Origin: Aphanomyces cochlioides
Taxonomy: Eukaryota; Oomycota; Saprolegniomycetes; Saprolegniales; Verrucalvaceae
Direction of reading: 5' to 3'
DNA length: 64,000 nt
NCBI GenBank assembly: GCA_019828595.1
Contig: JAHQRK010000005.1
Span: 1,488,001-1,552,000 of the forward strand
In this document: one piece after another, positions 54,368 to 64,000 of the stretch
How the letters are laid out: each line of letters starts with the position of its first letter
How positions within the stretch are numbered: the stretch's first letter is position 1
Position numbers and translations under genes: made by a program
Notes under the pieces: generated by a model
Databases searched by the model: none
What the model was told of the DNA's origin: nothing
What the model saw: only the letters and a program-made list of their open reading frames with translations

Positions 54368-55416
54368 ACACTCGACTAGTCGTTGCCAATATTTAACTTG
54401 CTTCTTCTACCCTCTTTCCTCCTCTCTTCAATAAAATTGTTTCGAATTTTGATCATGTAGTTAACTCGAGCACCAAAGTTGTGGTATTATTGATCCATTG
54501 CAATGGAGAAAACATCTCTCGTGTGCAAATTATAGGCCAGTTATTGCTTGTTTGATTGAACTTGCCAGCGACACTCAAATCAACGTTATTGATCCCAAGC
54601 CTCACAGTCCTGCAATAGCCTTCTCAAGCACCGAACTCTCTCAAGCTTGGTATGCAGTCCTCTATTTGATAGACAACGGAGCCTCCTTCGTTGCTCGGTC
54701 TGATTTGGGCTTCAAAACATAAGACGAAGCAACAGAGGACGTCCCTGCTCGGGGATGCCCTATAAACTACTGCCATAATCAAATGGAGAGGGTGGAGACT
54801 GAAGGTAACTGGAGTATTCGACATGCAGCTTGCAAAACCAAGCAGGACGTTTCCCATAACAAATTAGATTATTCAAGCACTCAGCCTGACATGTTAATGT
54901 TGCGTTTGTAGATGAACTCGACACATTTATGGTCAATCAACGAATGTATCTTATTACTCGATGGACAACTGGGAGAACAGATCTCCTCGAGAAATACAAC
55001 GCCATTGAACTCTTGTGAATTCTCGATAGGATTCGCAACATGAACTTGTCTGACGTTGTGACAAGACAGTTCGTCCATGTACAGTCGACAACGCCAGCGA
55101 TGTTGATTGCCGTTCATTGTCTTACACGAGGTTCATCACGCCATAATCTCGCACACACTTGATTTTCGTATTGCAGTTTTCTCTCAAACCAATCCTCTGG
55201 GTCAAATTGATTGGCTATAGCATGATGTACTCAAACTATTTCATTTGCACTTTTACTGGGAAATTTCCCTATCATACAAAGACTATAAAATAATTGAGTG
55301 CATTTTGTTAAAAGTCATCTTCATTTGAACCAGTAACCCTAATGTAGCTCATTATTAAACGATTATGATACGCCAGGAAATTCATACGACGATATCGGTT
55401 GGTCACACCACACAAG
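54368..55416. other. intergenic with an ankyrin-like remnant
   Basis: The plus stretch 54,520-54,722 reads VIACLIELASDTQINVID and AVLYLIDNGASFVARSDLG, which resembles an ankyrin repeat end but has no start or continuation, so it is probably a remnant. A minus open frame at 54,881-55,117 is not recognised. The rest is empty. Confidence 0.35.
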
Positions 55417-55965
55417 ATGAAGGCGCAAGGAAGCGGGTTGAGTCTGGAACGATTCATTCGAGGGAAAGCCCGTCCAAACAAAGGCAAAGGTGAATCTGCA
55501 GCCGGAAAGCGCAAGCGTGTCGAGAAAGCCGTTCTCCTGCGCAAGTATCGCAAAGAGGTCGGTCATGTAGCGACAAATGAAGAGTCACAGACCAAAGCCC
55601 CAACAACGTTTTACGACAAGGTAAGCCATTTCTGCGCACGAAATGTGGTTAGCGATGCAACGTGATAGTTTTTCTCTCAAATCCAAGGCGACGAAAATGA
55701 TGCATCACACGAAAAAACCTCCCACGCATCGTTATCCTACAAACCCGATCCATTGTTCAAGGCCAAACGAAAAGCGCAGCAAGCTAAAGATGAACGCAAC
55801 AAAAAGCGTCAGGTCATTGAAGAAAAGGTCAAGGAGAAAGAGAAGAAAGTGGAAAAGCGAAAGAAGCGGCATGTCAAACTGAGCCTTCGCACGAAGACGG
55901 GACAACCTGTCGTGAAGGATCAGATCAAAGATATCTTGGCAAAGTTAAAAGCCACAGCTAAGTAA
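55417..55965 (+). CDS. Fyv7/CCDC59-like rRNA processing protein
   Basis: Two exons with an intron of about 49 nt ending at TGATAG near 55,670. MKAQGSGLSLERFIRGKARP begins a strongly basic protein; exon 2 continues FFSQIQGDENDASHEK and YKPDPLFKAKRKAQQAKDER, then a Lys/Glu coiled coil and LSLRTKTGQPVVKDQIKDIL. The Y.PNPL.KA-type motif followed by a KxxE helix is typical of Fyv7, a small ribosomal subunit processing factor. Confident on protein, moderate on family. Confidence 0.65.
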
Positions 55966-56042
55966 TGCGCATGATGTGTGTGTCATATTGCTCTTGTGTA
56001 ATATACACATCTTAAAAGAACAAGACTCGTGTTTGTCAATGT

Positions 56043-56393
56043 TTACTTGGCCATCGGATGGGCAGCAACGTAGTCAATGACTTGGGCAGGGGTCAACAAT
56101 CGCTCAGCTTCGTTATCTGGGATTTCAATGACAAATTCTTCTTCGACGGCCATGACGACTTCGACAACATCCAACGAGTCCAAGCCCAAATCTTCAATGA
56201 ATTTCGCGGTTTCAGTGATCTTGGCCGCGTCCGTCTTTTCAAAGTTCTTGAGCACGTTCAAGACACGTTCGCTGACTTCACCGCGATCCAAGAAGGTTTG
56301 AGCAGAGAAGGCACGGACGGCAGCCATGCGGGAAGCACCCATCATGCGCATGGACACTTGCTTCACAAGAGGAACGGCAACGCGGCTCAACAT
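56043..56393 (-). CDS. NDUFAB1: mitochondrial acyl carrier protein
   Basis: 116 residues, unspliced. A presequence with MLSRVAVPLVKQVSMRMMG and RMAAVRAFS leads to the ACP fold: FIEDLGLDSLDVVEVVMAVE contains the DSL serine that carries phosphopantetheine, and FVIEIPDNEAERLLTPAQV is the typical helix III region. It serves mitochondrial fatty acid and lipoate synthesis and is also a complex I and Fe-S assembly partner. Confidence 0.95.
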   Translation of the reverse strand: MLSRVAVPLVKQVSMRMMGASRMAAVRAFSAQTFLDRGEVSERVLNVLKNFEKTDAAKITETAKFIEDLGLDSLDVVEVVMAVEEEFVIEIPDNEAERLLTPAQVIDYVAAHPMAK

Positions 56394-56657
56394 GGCGATT
56401 CTAAGTAAATTGGTCGACTGTCAGCCACTCCACACACACCGATATTTCTCTCTTATAGCATATCCTATATAATCAAATAATATCTCAAATCAAATACATG
56501 TGATGTGATATAAACACGGCTGTCGTGAGCTAATGTGTCTGTAAGAACTTATGTATTGTCAGACTAAGTACGTGACCTGAATCGCATTTAGCATGGTTGT
56601 AAGTGTTGTGGATAATTCAAAATGAATTCACTGAAAATTCATCTTGGCGGCATTCAT

Positions 56658-57247
56658 TTATTGTTTATCGAATGGATGGGTCTTCACTTGTGATCCTTTA
56701 GGCACATTACAGTAGGCATTGTTGTTACTGGTGCCAGATTTGCCCACAGTAGAGAATGTAGCCAAAGCTCTCAATATTTCTGTTGGGATGCCACGGTTGT
56801 CGACTTTATTCATGCTTATACGCCGACAATTCTGTGCATTTACGACCATAAAACGACAGCCCTTGTTAAAACATTATAATGCAAGTCAGGAGGGATAACA
56901 TCAAGAATGTGTATAATATGGTCTCGTGCCCATGTAAAACAAAAGTCAGATTTAAGCCTCCGGTGAAAGATATCGATAAGTATGCGGCGAGAACTGCAAT
57001 TTGACAAGCAAGTGGACTTGTCTTTTTGAACTGTTCAAACGACAAAAACAATCTCCTTGGCTTGATTCCTCGCAGTCCCCAAGAATTTTAAAGCTGTAAG
57101 TCTACAGACCATTGTTTTCGGTACTCCTTTTATGTAGTACGAGTGAAGCGTCAATTGGTCTTTAATTCGTTCCACTAAGTAGCGAACTCGGTTTTCTAGA
57201 CAAAAAATGAGCGTGCAATTCTGGCGGCTACATGGTACATTGACCAT
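56658..57247 (-). CDS. hypothetical locus, possibly decayed
   Basis: Three adjacent minus-strand open stretches: MVNVPCSRQNCTLIFCLENR at 57,247, a hydrophobic segment (QIAVLAAYLSISFTGGLNLT) at about 57,000 and VVNAQNCRRISMNKVDNRG at about 56,840, ending near 56,658. Frames change between them and no convincing introns join all three. I do not recognise any. It could be a small membrane protein gene or a remnant. Confidence 0.25.
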
Positions 57248-57525
57248 GAAGGCTAGTTTGAGAAAACTTGTTTTCCTCCATGATCCAAGGAGTGCCTGTT
57301 GTCAATGACAAGGTGGTTCTGGGGATAATGCAACTGATCATGTCTTTCAAGAATTTGCTGAATATAGAAAATTCATTTATTAAAATATTTCAGGATTGTT
57401 CATTTCTAAGAGGGTATCGAACTTTAGAAAAGGCGGTGTTCATTCCAAGAGAGGGAAAGACACAACCAAGTGCGAAATTGACTTGGAACCGCACATTTCG
57501 CACATCCTATTGACTACCGAAAGCG

Positions 57526-58377
57526 ATGGCGGCGGCTCCGTTGTACAAAGATTTGAGCAAGAAGGCCAACGATGTCTTGAACGACGACTATGACTTCTCC
57601 CGCAAGTTGAAGATCAAGACCAAGACTGCCAACGGAGTCACCTTCACCACTGAAGGCTCGATGGCAGCCAACAAGACGATCTTGGCCAAATTGGGTGCCA
57701 ACTTCGTCGTGCCTCAAATTGGTGGTTTGACCATCAGCAAGTTGCAAGTCACGACCCAAGGACGTGTCGTCGTTGAAGCTGATGTTGCCAACGCCTTGGT
57801 TGACAACTTGAAGGTGACTGCCAAGCTTGAAGACGGCAGCCGCAAGACCAACGCGTCCCAAGTGACCAAGTTCGGCCTCGAATACAAGCAACCTGCTTAC
57901 ACTTTGACCAACGAATTCGATGTCGTGAACAACACCGCCTCCGTCTCTGCTCTTACAGTTGTCAGCGGTGTCTCGATTGGTGCCCATGGTGCCTTCAATG
58001 TGTCTAAGTCTGCTCTTGCTGACTACGGTGGTGCCCTTGCCTACAACGGCGGTGATTTCCAAGTCGCTCTTGCCACCAAGAAGAGCCTCAAGGCTGTGAA
58101 TGCCAACTTCCACCACCAATTCGACAGCCAAACCGTGTACGCCGCTTCGATCGATTACGATGTTGCCTCCGGCGCGAATGCCTTGACATTGGGTGGTCGC
58201 TACGCTGCCGACAAAGAAACGACGTACGCCGGCAAGGTCAACTCGGACGGTTTTGTCACCTTGGCGGTCGTGCAAAAGGTCACTCCTTTCTTGTCTTTGA
58301 CCACATCTGCCCACATTGACGCCAAGCATTTCGAAGGCGATGCCCACAAGTTTGGATTGGGTCTCACGATTGGTTAA
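57526..58377 (+). CDS. VDAC: voltage-dependent anion channel (mitochondrial porin)
   Basis: 283 residues, unspliced, the usual VDAC length. MAAAPLYKDLSKKANDVLND is the N-terminal helix; KLKIKTKTANGVTFTTEGS starts the alternating beta strands; GLKV-type and GRYAADKETTYAGKVNSDG strands follow, and the end is HKFGLGLTIG, the eukaryotic porin signature. It forms the 19-strand metabolite channel of the outer mitochondrial membrane. Codon choice is strongly GC-ended compared with neighbours, as expected for a highly expressed gene. Confidence 0.96.
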   Translation: MAAAPLYKDLSKKANDVLNDDYDFSRKLKIKTKTANGVTFTTEGSMAANKTILAKLGANFVVPQIGGLTISKLQVTTQGRVVVEADVANALVDNLKVTAKLEDGSRKTNASQVTKFGLEYKQPAYTLTNEFDVVNNTASVSALTVVSGVSIGAHGAFNVSKSALADYGGALAYNGGDFQVALATKKSLKAVNANFHHQFDSQTVYAASIDYDVASGANALTLGGRYAADKETTYAGKVNSDGFVTLAVVQKVTPFLSLTTSAHIDAKHFEGDAHKFGLGLTIG

Positions 58378-59899
58378 GCTTTTCTATAGACATGTCCATT
58401 TTGATTGAAAAACTCTTTTCGCCCATCCGAGTCCTCTGCTTTCTGCGATGAATCCACGTCGAATCTGTCCTTCACGATCCAAGACAATGGCGTCAACCAC
58501 AGCCTTCACAAGCTGCCACGCTTGTCAGAGCGAACGTTTGAACCATGATCAGGCTTGGGAACAATATGATCTTTTGTGATCTTTCCCTCGCTGGCAATCC
58601 CGATAGACTATCTTGCGAAGGATGTGTCGGACGGTAGGTTATCTTTTGTAAAAAGGAAGATAAGATTATCATGGCCGATTATCGGAACTGTTTCATTGTT
58701 TTGAGGAATGCACCATTTCGTTATATGATTGGTGCATATCTAGAAGAATTAGTTTGTATCTTTGCAACCTAAAAATGAAACGAATGCAAGTTGGATTCAG
58801 CATTTTCTCATTGATCAAAAGACCGCGACAAGGACGCTCTGCGGCCTCCGTGTGAGGTAGCAACAAGACCTCGACGCGACACAACACCGTGAAGTGCTGT
58901 GTGGGACAAGCAAGAATCTCATCAACGAGTCAAAACGGTGGCGCAACAGTGCAAGATATGCACTTATAGCCCGTTGAGGACACTTTTGTGAAGTAGAAGG
59001 CAATGAGATTGTGTTCTGGTATTGAGAGAGGGGAATTTCAAATGTGAACGATATGTACAAGTATCGAGGATCGCTTTGATAAATAATCGGTGGCTAGCAG
59101 CCAGTCAGATAAATTATCGGCAAGCTTTCTGCCACTCAATTAGATAATCTTTTTAATAAGATATTAATAAAAGATATACTTCGAAGTATTTTTTATCGAT
59201 ATATTTTTTCCCAAGCCTGACCATGATGGTCTCTTCCAATGTTTGTCCGTCGAATGCATCATCTGTTCAATGAAATCCATTTCGTTGAACCAGCGCATCC
59301 TTTCGAGACGCCGTTTGAAACAACAAAGAACCATTCCATCAACCAAGTTGAGCTTGTTTGTCAGACTGAATAACTTAGACATTCTTCTTTAACTCCCATA
59401 CTTCCATAAGCCTTGCAGCGGCGTGGGTTACTTTTCACCATGCTCATAAATTGCCATTCATTGATACGCATGTTGAAATCAAAATTAATTTGGCTTTAAA
59501 ATTTCATAAGCTACATATGTACATATGAAGGCCAACCAAACAAAATCAGACTTATTGACAAGCAGACCGTTTTCATCTAACGTTACCACCATGTTTCTCA
59601 TAACAAGAGCTTCCTTTTGAGCTATCAGACGTCGATAAATTCGTGTATTTGATGAGATATCGCGTCGGGACCGAGACTTGGCCGGGAAAATCTTCCGATA
59701 TTCATTTTTGAGATGTCTGTATTTTTGGAATCCTCATCGTGTATTCTATCTGCCTGTGCTGCTCGTTTTTAACATTACTCTCAATTTATGTATGAAATTT
59801 CCTTTTAAACATTCTGTCGAAGTGTTTACAACATGTATAAAACAATTGTCAAGAAGTCTGATTTTGAATTCTGAATCAGTAAAAGTCCGGTTTTGAATT
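58378..59899. other. intergenic, AT-rich, no gene seen
   Basis: Open frames here are short and lack domains. 59,080-59,200 contains repeated AGATAA/TTATC stretches. The minus frame at 59,164-59,382 (FNEMDFIEQMMHSTDKHWKR) may be a transposase scrap but is too short to name. Confidence 0.4.
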
Positions 59900-60105
59900 G
59901 CCATGTTAACAAGACTGGGACAGACAAGCTTTCTTGCAGCAAACAAAACTTTTCATCCCCACAACTTCCTGTTCACGATCTTCTGGTGGAACGTCACGTC
60001 GGACAAATCTATGAGGCTCGTAAGTATCGTCATCATTGCCGACTTCGCTGTCATCGTCGCTGTCATGTGCACTGCTTAGTTCAAATTCCTCGTCGCTTAC
60101 GGCCA
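59900..60105 (-). CDS. small acidic open frame, unknown
   Basis: Starts MAVSDEEFELSSAHDSDDDS at 60,105 and runs 66 residues, ending CCKKACLSQSC. The acidic start followed by a PPEDREQEVVG turn looks like the N-terminus of a transposase or regulator, but nothing follows in frame. Possibly the first exon of a lost gene. Confidence 0.25.
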
Positions 60106-60856
60106 TCGATACCTTGCCTGATCCGCAGGTTATGTTTAAAACACACCAGCAATGCAAAATTGTTTTTTATCGTTTTTCATATGTGAATTACATTAATTTA
60201 GACAGAAAAACTCCAAATATTTCCAAATATCATAGCCTTTCATACTCTATAGTAAGCTTAATCAATATGGAGAGGTTATTTGGGGAGACGACTTGAAGAA
60301 AACCATTCAACAGCAAATAAGTGTGCAAATTGTCTAGAGGCACTGGCCTTATAAAGGGGACAATGCCTTTGCGAGTTCGATCGCATCCTGCCTACTAAGA
60401 TTAATTACAACTTTCTCGCTACGTTTTCAGATGCATCACTCTCTAAATTTTGATGCCGTAGTCTGGGATAATTATGACAAAGGCTGCATAAACTACCACA
60501 ACAAACAGGAAACTGCAATGCATGATCGCAACGCTCAATATGAGGTGGTCATTCTTAAACATGCTTTGGCCCGCTATAAAAATTCAAAAATGAAAGCGCA
60601 TTAAAGGATCTAGACATCCCGATAAAATGCCAAATTTGTCAGGTTGTTAATCTGCACGATGGACCAAGACTGGGCAAACGAGAAGGCGAATTAACTGCAG
60701 GTCAATGCTCTAGAGAACGAAAAGCTCCAGTGGTGCCTGAGATCTCAACGTGCTAAAACTATTGCAGTACTATTGCACTTGTTTTGCAATAGTATTGCAA
60801 TAGACCAACATTCATAGTGTCGTTCACAACATATTTGAAGCCGCCACCATCAAGAC
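60106..60856. other. intergenic with a strong hairpin near its right end
   Basis: No gene seen. A 19 bp stem with one mismatch and a 7 nt loop lies at 60,759-60,803 (CTATTGCAGTACTATTGCA and TGCAATAGTATTGCAATAG), 54 bp before the next start codon. Confidence 0.6.
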
Positions 60857-62156
60857 ATGCAAGTTGCTCGCCGACTGCTGGAAGAAATCTTTGCATCAAA
60901 GCGTGTCCAGTGTGCGATTAGCCTTACAGGTGGCGGGGGGAATGTTGTAGGAGAGATTCTCGGTACAAGTGGAGCATCTAGTACACTTTTGGAAGTCACG
61001 GTGCCGTACTACCAGCAGAGTTTGCTTGACTTCCTGGACTTATCGTCCGATATTACAAAGAGAGAAATACCGTTCAAATTTTCGAGCCAAGAGGTGTCGA
61101 TGCTCATGGCAAAGAAGTCGTTGGAAAGAGCGAGGCGCCTTGTTCCCCTTGATGAGGCGGCCAAGTGTGTGGGTACGTTTGAGTCCTTTTTGTGTCAGTC
61201 ACACATTTCGGTAGGCATTGGATGCACTGCAGCATTAGTTTCTCTTCAGCCTCGACGGGGCAGTCATCGAGCATTTGTTACGTTGCATACTGCAAAAGGT
61301 ATTTACAACTTTAATTTTGAGATGCACAAAGGAGCTCGGGTGCGCAAGGAAGTATGACCAATTTTCGTGGATATATTTGATAAAAGAGTTCTAGGAGGAC
61401 GAGTGTGTCGGCAACTTGATTGTTCTTGCATTGTCGAAAGCTGCGCAAGTCGATTATACGGCACTCAAATCTCAGCTTGCAATTCATCCTGAGGACGTGT
61501 TGGTTGAAGAGCCAACCATCGAACTTGACCTATCCTTTGAAAAATCCATCGCATTCTTTCCACAAGATGTTGTCCTTCGTGATATGCCATGGAAGAAAAT
61601 GCTCGTTATTCCTGGTTCTTTTAACCCAATCCACGATGGACACCTTCTATTTGCTGCTGCTGCTCAGCAATTGCTACATACATTGTACGGCGAAACATTT
61701 CACACTCTCTTTGAACTATCGATCAAAAATGCCGACAAGGGCATCGTAAACCAAGTTGAAATTGATAACCGAGTCCGAGGAGTGGTTCAAGCCAAGGACC
61801 AGCGTCTTGTCGTTACAAAGACCTCCTTGTTTGTGGAGAAAGCTTCTTTGTTCCCGTTTTGTGTTTTTGCCGTTGGAGCCGATACTGCAATTCGACTAGT
61901 GGACCTGAAATATTATGACAACAACCCTGGAAATCTGTGGAGAGCTTTATCCCATATTGAGTCGCGAAAGTGCAGTTTTGTCGTTGCTGGACGAATTATG
62001 GGCTCAGTTTATATCTCTGCAGAAGAAGCTATATCGAGAGTGCCAGCCGCTTTTCAAGCCATGTTTCATCCCCTTTCAGAATCTGAATTTCGCGTCGACT
62101 TGTCGTCCACACAAATTCGACAGGGCAAAGTACCTCCACCCCCATTTAACCTTTGA
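60857..62156 (+). CDS. CinA-like / nucleotidyltransferase fusion protein
   Basis: Two exons; intron about 61,351-61,395. The N-terminal domain (AISLTGGGGNVVGEILGTSG, ASSTLLEVTVPYYQQSLLDF) resembles the CinA C-terminal amidohydrolase domain, which deamidates nicotinamide mononucleotide in bacteria. The C-terminal domain has the nucleotidyltransferase motifs GSFNPIHDGHLLF (HxGH type) and DLSSTQIRQG (SSTxIR type), with VGADTAIRLVD between. Together they suggest pyridine nucleotide or related cofactor metabolism. The fusion is known in eukaryotes, so substrate is inferred only. Start at 60,857 (MQVARRLLEEIF). Confidence 0.82.
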
Positions 62157-62720
62157 ACATAAAAGTTTGCATCATCAACTTGTATTGATATTAGCCCCAA
62201 GCAAATAAATTTTCACTTTGAGGCATTATCTCTACTTCATTTTCAGAACATATTGCGAATTCAAAAACGAGCAATCCGGTTTGTCCAACTAACTTGTGTA
62301 CACTGCTGGTCTCTCCAAATATGCGCTGCTAGGTTAAAAACGCCTTCTCTGTCTCCTGTAAACTTATGTTCAATCCGAATATCTGCAAAAACATTTGCAA
62401 TACTTTGCCCAAGTCTTTGCAGGTCGTTCTAAAATACGCCATGCTTATGCTTTCAGCGTCTAATTAAAATATTCATACAATTCAGCTCGACAAAAGTCAT
62501 CAATCATTAACAACTGAGTTTATATGCGCAACAAACTTGAATTTGTTGAACGACAATAAGTTACGAGGTTATCCTTTCATCAAGCCAATCAAAATATCTT
62601 TCGACTCTTTGATCCAATCATGTTTCGACAAGTCAAAGTGAACTTTGTGCGCAAATTTTTTGACCAATGAAAGGCGACCAAACCACATTTTGCACCAATC
62701 ATAGTCCTTCCATTCCAATC
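62157..62720. promoter_or_regulatory. intergenic with array of five CCAAT boxes
   Basis: CCAAT on the plus strand at 62,585, 62,614, 62,664, 62,695 and 62,715, all upstream of the ARF-type start. The first 400 bp hold no gene. Such clustering fits NF-Y driven transcription. Confidence 0.45.
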
Positions 62721-62792
62721 ATGGTGGATGAAATGGATTGGACGATGCAAAATCATAAAGAGCCATTGCGTTCACGTCATTATTCAAAAAGC

Positions 62793-63335
62793 ATGGGAGC
62801 GTTCATGGCCAAGATGAAGAGTGTGCTGGACAGCTTTTCCAGCAAGAGGCGACGTATTATTATGGTGGGTTTGGATGCGGCAGGAAAAACGACGATTTTG
62901 TACAAGCTCAAGCTTAACGAAACTTTGCACACGTTGCCCACGATCGGGTTCAATGTTGAAACCTTCCAGTACAAGAACATTGAGTTCACAGCTTGGGACA
63001 TTGGTGGTCAAGACAAACTGCGACCTCTGTGGAAGTATTACTTTCAAAACACCGATGCCGTCATCTTTGTTGTGGATTCTAATGACAAGCATCGTGTGGA
63101 CCAGGCTTCCATCGAGCTCCATCGCATATTCCAAGCCGACGAACTCCGGGATTCAAAGTTGCTCGTTTATGCCAACAAGCAAGACTTGCGAGATGTCATG
63201 ACACCAGCTGAATTGGTCGAAAAGATGAATTTGAGAACCGTCACAAGCAATCCGTGGTTTGTTCAACCGTGCTCGGCAGTCTCAAACACTGGTCTCTATG
63301 AAGGACTCGAGTGGCTCGCAAAGACATTGGCCTAA
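62793..63335 (+). CDS. ARF-family small GTPase
   Basis: Choosing the ATG at 62,793 gives 180 residues, the standard ARF length, with [15 protein letters not shown], whose Gly2 can be myristoylated. The frame is open to 62,667 and has earlier ATGs (62,667 and 62,721), but these would bury the myristoylation site. Motifs: GLDAAGKTT (P-loop), PTIGFNVET (switch I), [17 protein letters not shown] (switch II), NKQDL and [16 protein letters not shown]. It recruits coats or effectors to membranes; whether it is ARF1/6 or an ARF-like protein is undecided. Confidence 0.92.
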   Translation: MGAFMAKMKSVLDSFSSKRRRIIMVGLDAAGKTTILYKLKLNETLHTLPTIGFNVETFQYKNIEFTAWDIGGQDKLRPLWKYYFQNTDAVIFVVDSNDKHRVDQASIELHRIFQADELRDSKLLVYANKQDLRDVMTPAELVEKMNLRTVTSNPWFVQPCSAVSNTGLYEGLEWLAKTLA

Positions 63336-63748
63336 GCGATGACAGTGTATATTATCCAGATTTGCATTTCATACTCTAAACATAACCAAATTGATTACAC
63401 TTGATCGTCTTGGCGAGTCTCCTTCAGCCACGTTGTTGTACTATTGTCGGGGCCCGATGGGAATGTACATCAGTTGAGGAGTCATTTCTCATCGATCACT
63501 CATCCTTTTTTCAAGCAAAAAAATATATAAAAAAAGCTGAGAGTTCGTGTAAAGTCGTATTTGTGATGGCAAGTCAATATAGTGAAAAAACACAGTTTCA
63601 ACTTCTTACTTGAAAAAAAGAGAGAATTATTTGCACTCAAGGTAGGGGTAGGGGGAAGTTTAAGCCCATCAATTAACCAAAATTCAACTTTATCAGCCAA
63701 TAAAAAGAAAAAATTAGTTTACAGAGTTATAACTGATTGGGTTTTAAG
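63336..63748. other. intergenic
   Basis: A-rich tracts (63,510-63,640) and no gene. It contains 3' flank of the transposase remnant. Confidence 0.4.
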
Positions 63749-64000
63749 CTATTCACTTTCGGAAGGTTCGAGAAGGTCTCCATCCTCATCGCTCTCTTCA
63801 TCTCCGAGAAGGGCTTCCTCGGCGCCTTGAAAGTACATGTCCTCAAAAGATTGCGCTTTACGATAAGCACGAAGCCAGTCGGAACTCCTTACATCGTCGA
63901 AGTTCTTCCTCAAGCGCGACTCCAGCTCAGCCATGTCCATCGAAGGGCGCATCGCGATTTTGTTCTTGACAATTCCCCACACAACCTCGATGGGTTGGAG
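63749..64000 (-). mobile_element. Tc1/mariner-type transposase, C-terminal part (continues past window)
   Basis: The frame is open to the window edge. It reads LQPIEVVWGIVKNKIAMRP, the end of the DDE/D catalytic domain (the NPIExxWxxxK signature, here QPIEVVWGIVKN), then SWLRAYRKAQSFEDMYF-like helices and an acidic tail (GDEESDEDGDLLEPSESE). The rest lies outside. No terminal repeat was found in the A-rich flank. Confidence 0.75.

Noticed and set aside
54520..54722. Ankyrin gene
   Set aside because: Only one repeat-like end is visible with no start, so it is treated as a remnant.
60330..60400. tRNA-like stretch with GCGAGTTCGATCGC resembling a T-arm
   Set aside because: The T-loop is one base short and no anticodon stem or 7 bp acceptor stem can be paired around it.
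1..64000. CRISPR arrays, operons, ribosome binding sites, riboswitches
   Set aside because: The window is eukaryotic nuclear DNA with spliced genes; no regularly spaced short direct repeats were seen.

Overview
This window is nuclear DNA of a eukaryote, most likely an oomycete of the Saprolegniales (Achlya, Thraustotheca, Aphanomyces or Saprolegnia type). The reasons are dense genes on both strands, very short GT-AG introns of about 30-55 nt with little else spliced out, CCAAT-rich AT-rich promoters, a receptor kinase family with a glycine-rich membrane segment, a secreted GH17 glucanase joined to a ricin-type lectin, and a Crypton-type tyrosine recombinase element. The taxon is inferred from gene style, not from a marker gene.

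Layout: 1-2319 (-) is a receptor kinase cut by the window edge. 2.6-17.3 kb is ordinary gene space: an unrecognised minus locus, an ankyrin-TPR protein, a RMND1-type mitochondrial protein, an acyltransferase, SmD3, a Bin3-type methyltransferase, SRP68, a small membrane protein and a GH17 enzyme with a frameshift at its nucleophile motif. 18.4-29.4 kb is a rearranged island: a second receptor kinase and a gene with a CSRNP-like motif form one unit that is repeated as a nearly perfect inverted repeat with 4.1 kb arms. A third copy of the CSRNP-like gene cuts the mirrored kinase, and three progressively smaller foldbacks follow. 30-37.5 kb returns to housekeeping genes (EMC8/9, ankyrin-DHHC acyltransferase, a mitochondrially targeted tyrosine recombinase, a ubiquitin-fold protein and a CFAP141-like protein in a divergent pair, NDUFA1-like, a six-knuckle CNBP/Gis2 protein). 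37,815-42,348 holds two tandem copies of a 2264 bp Crypton-like element.

42,639-46,732 (-) is the most striking gene. Reconstructing about 25 small exons gives a protein of about 1000 residues with a zinc ribbon, an intact TIR domain, a second degenerate TIR domain, a NACHT/STAND ATPase and a C-terminal SH2 domain, which is an NLR-like immune-receptor layout ending in a phosphotyrosine reader. Upstream lies a long coiled-coil protein. 50.8-64 kb is housekeeping again: UCHL5 tail-to-tail with a six-exon ubiquitin-like gene that gene callers would miss, Fcf2, a Fyv7-like protein, mitochondrial acyl carrier protein, VDAC, a CinA/nucleotidyltransferase fusion, an ARF-type GTPase and the end of a Tc1/mariner-type transposase.

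Exon structures were derived by hand from splice signals and reading frame. Family names rest on motifs recognised by eye; no database search was run.
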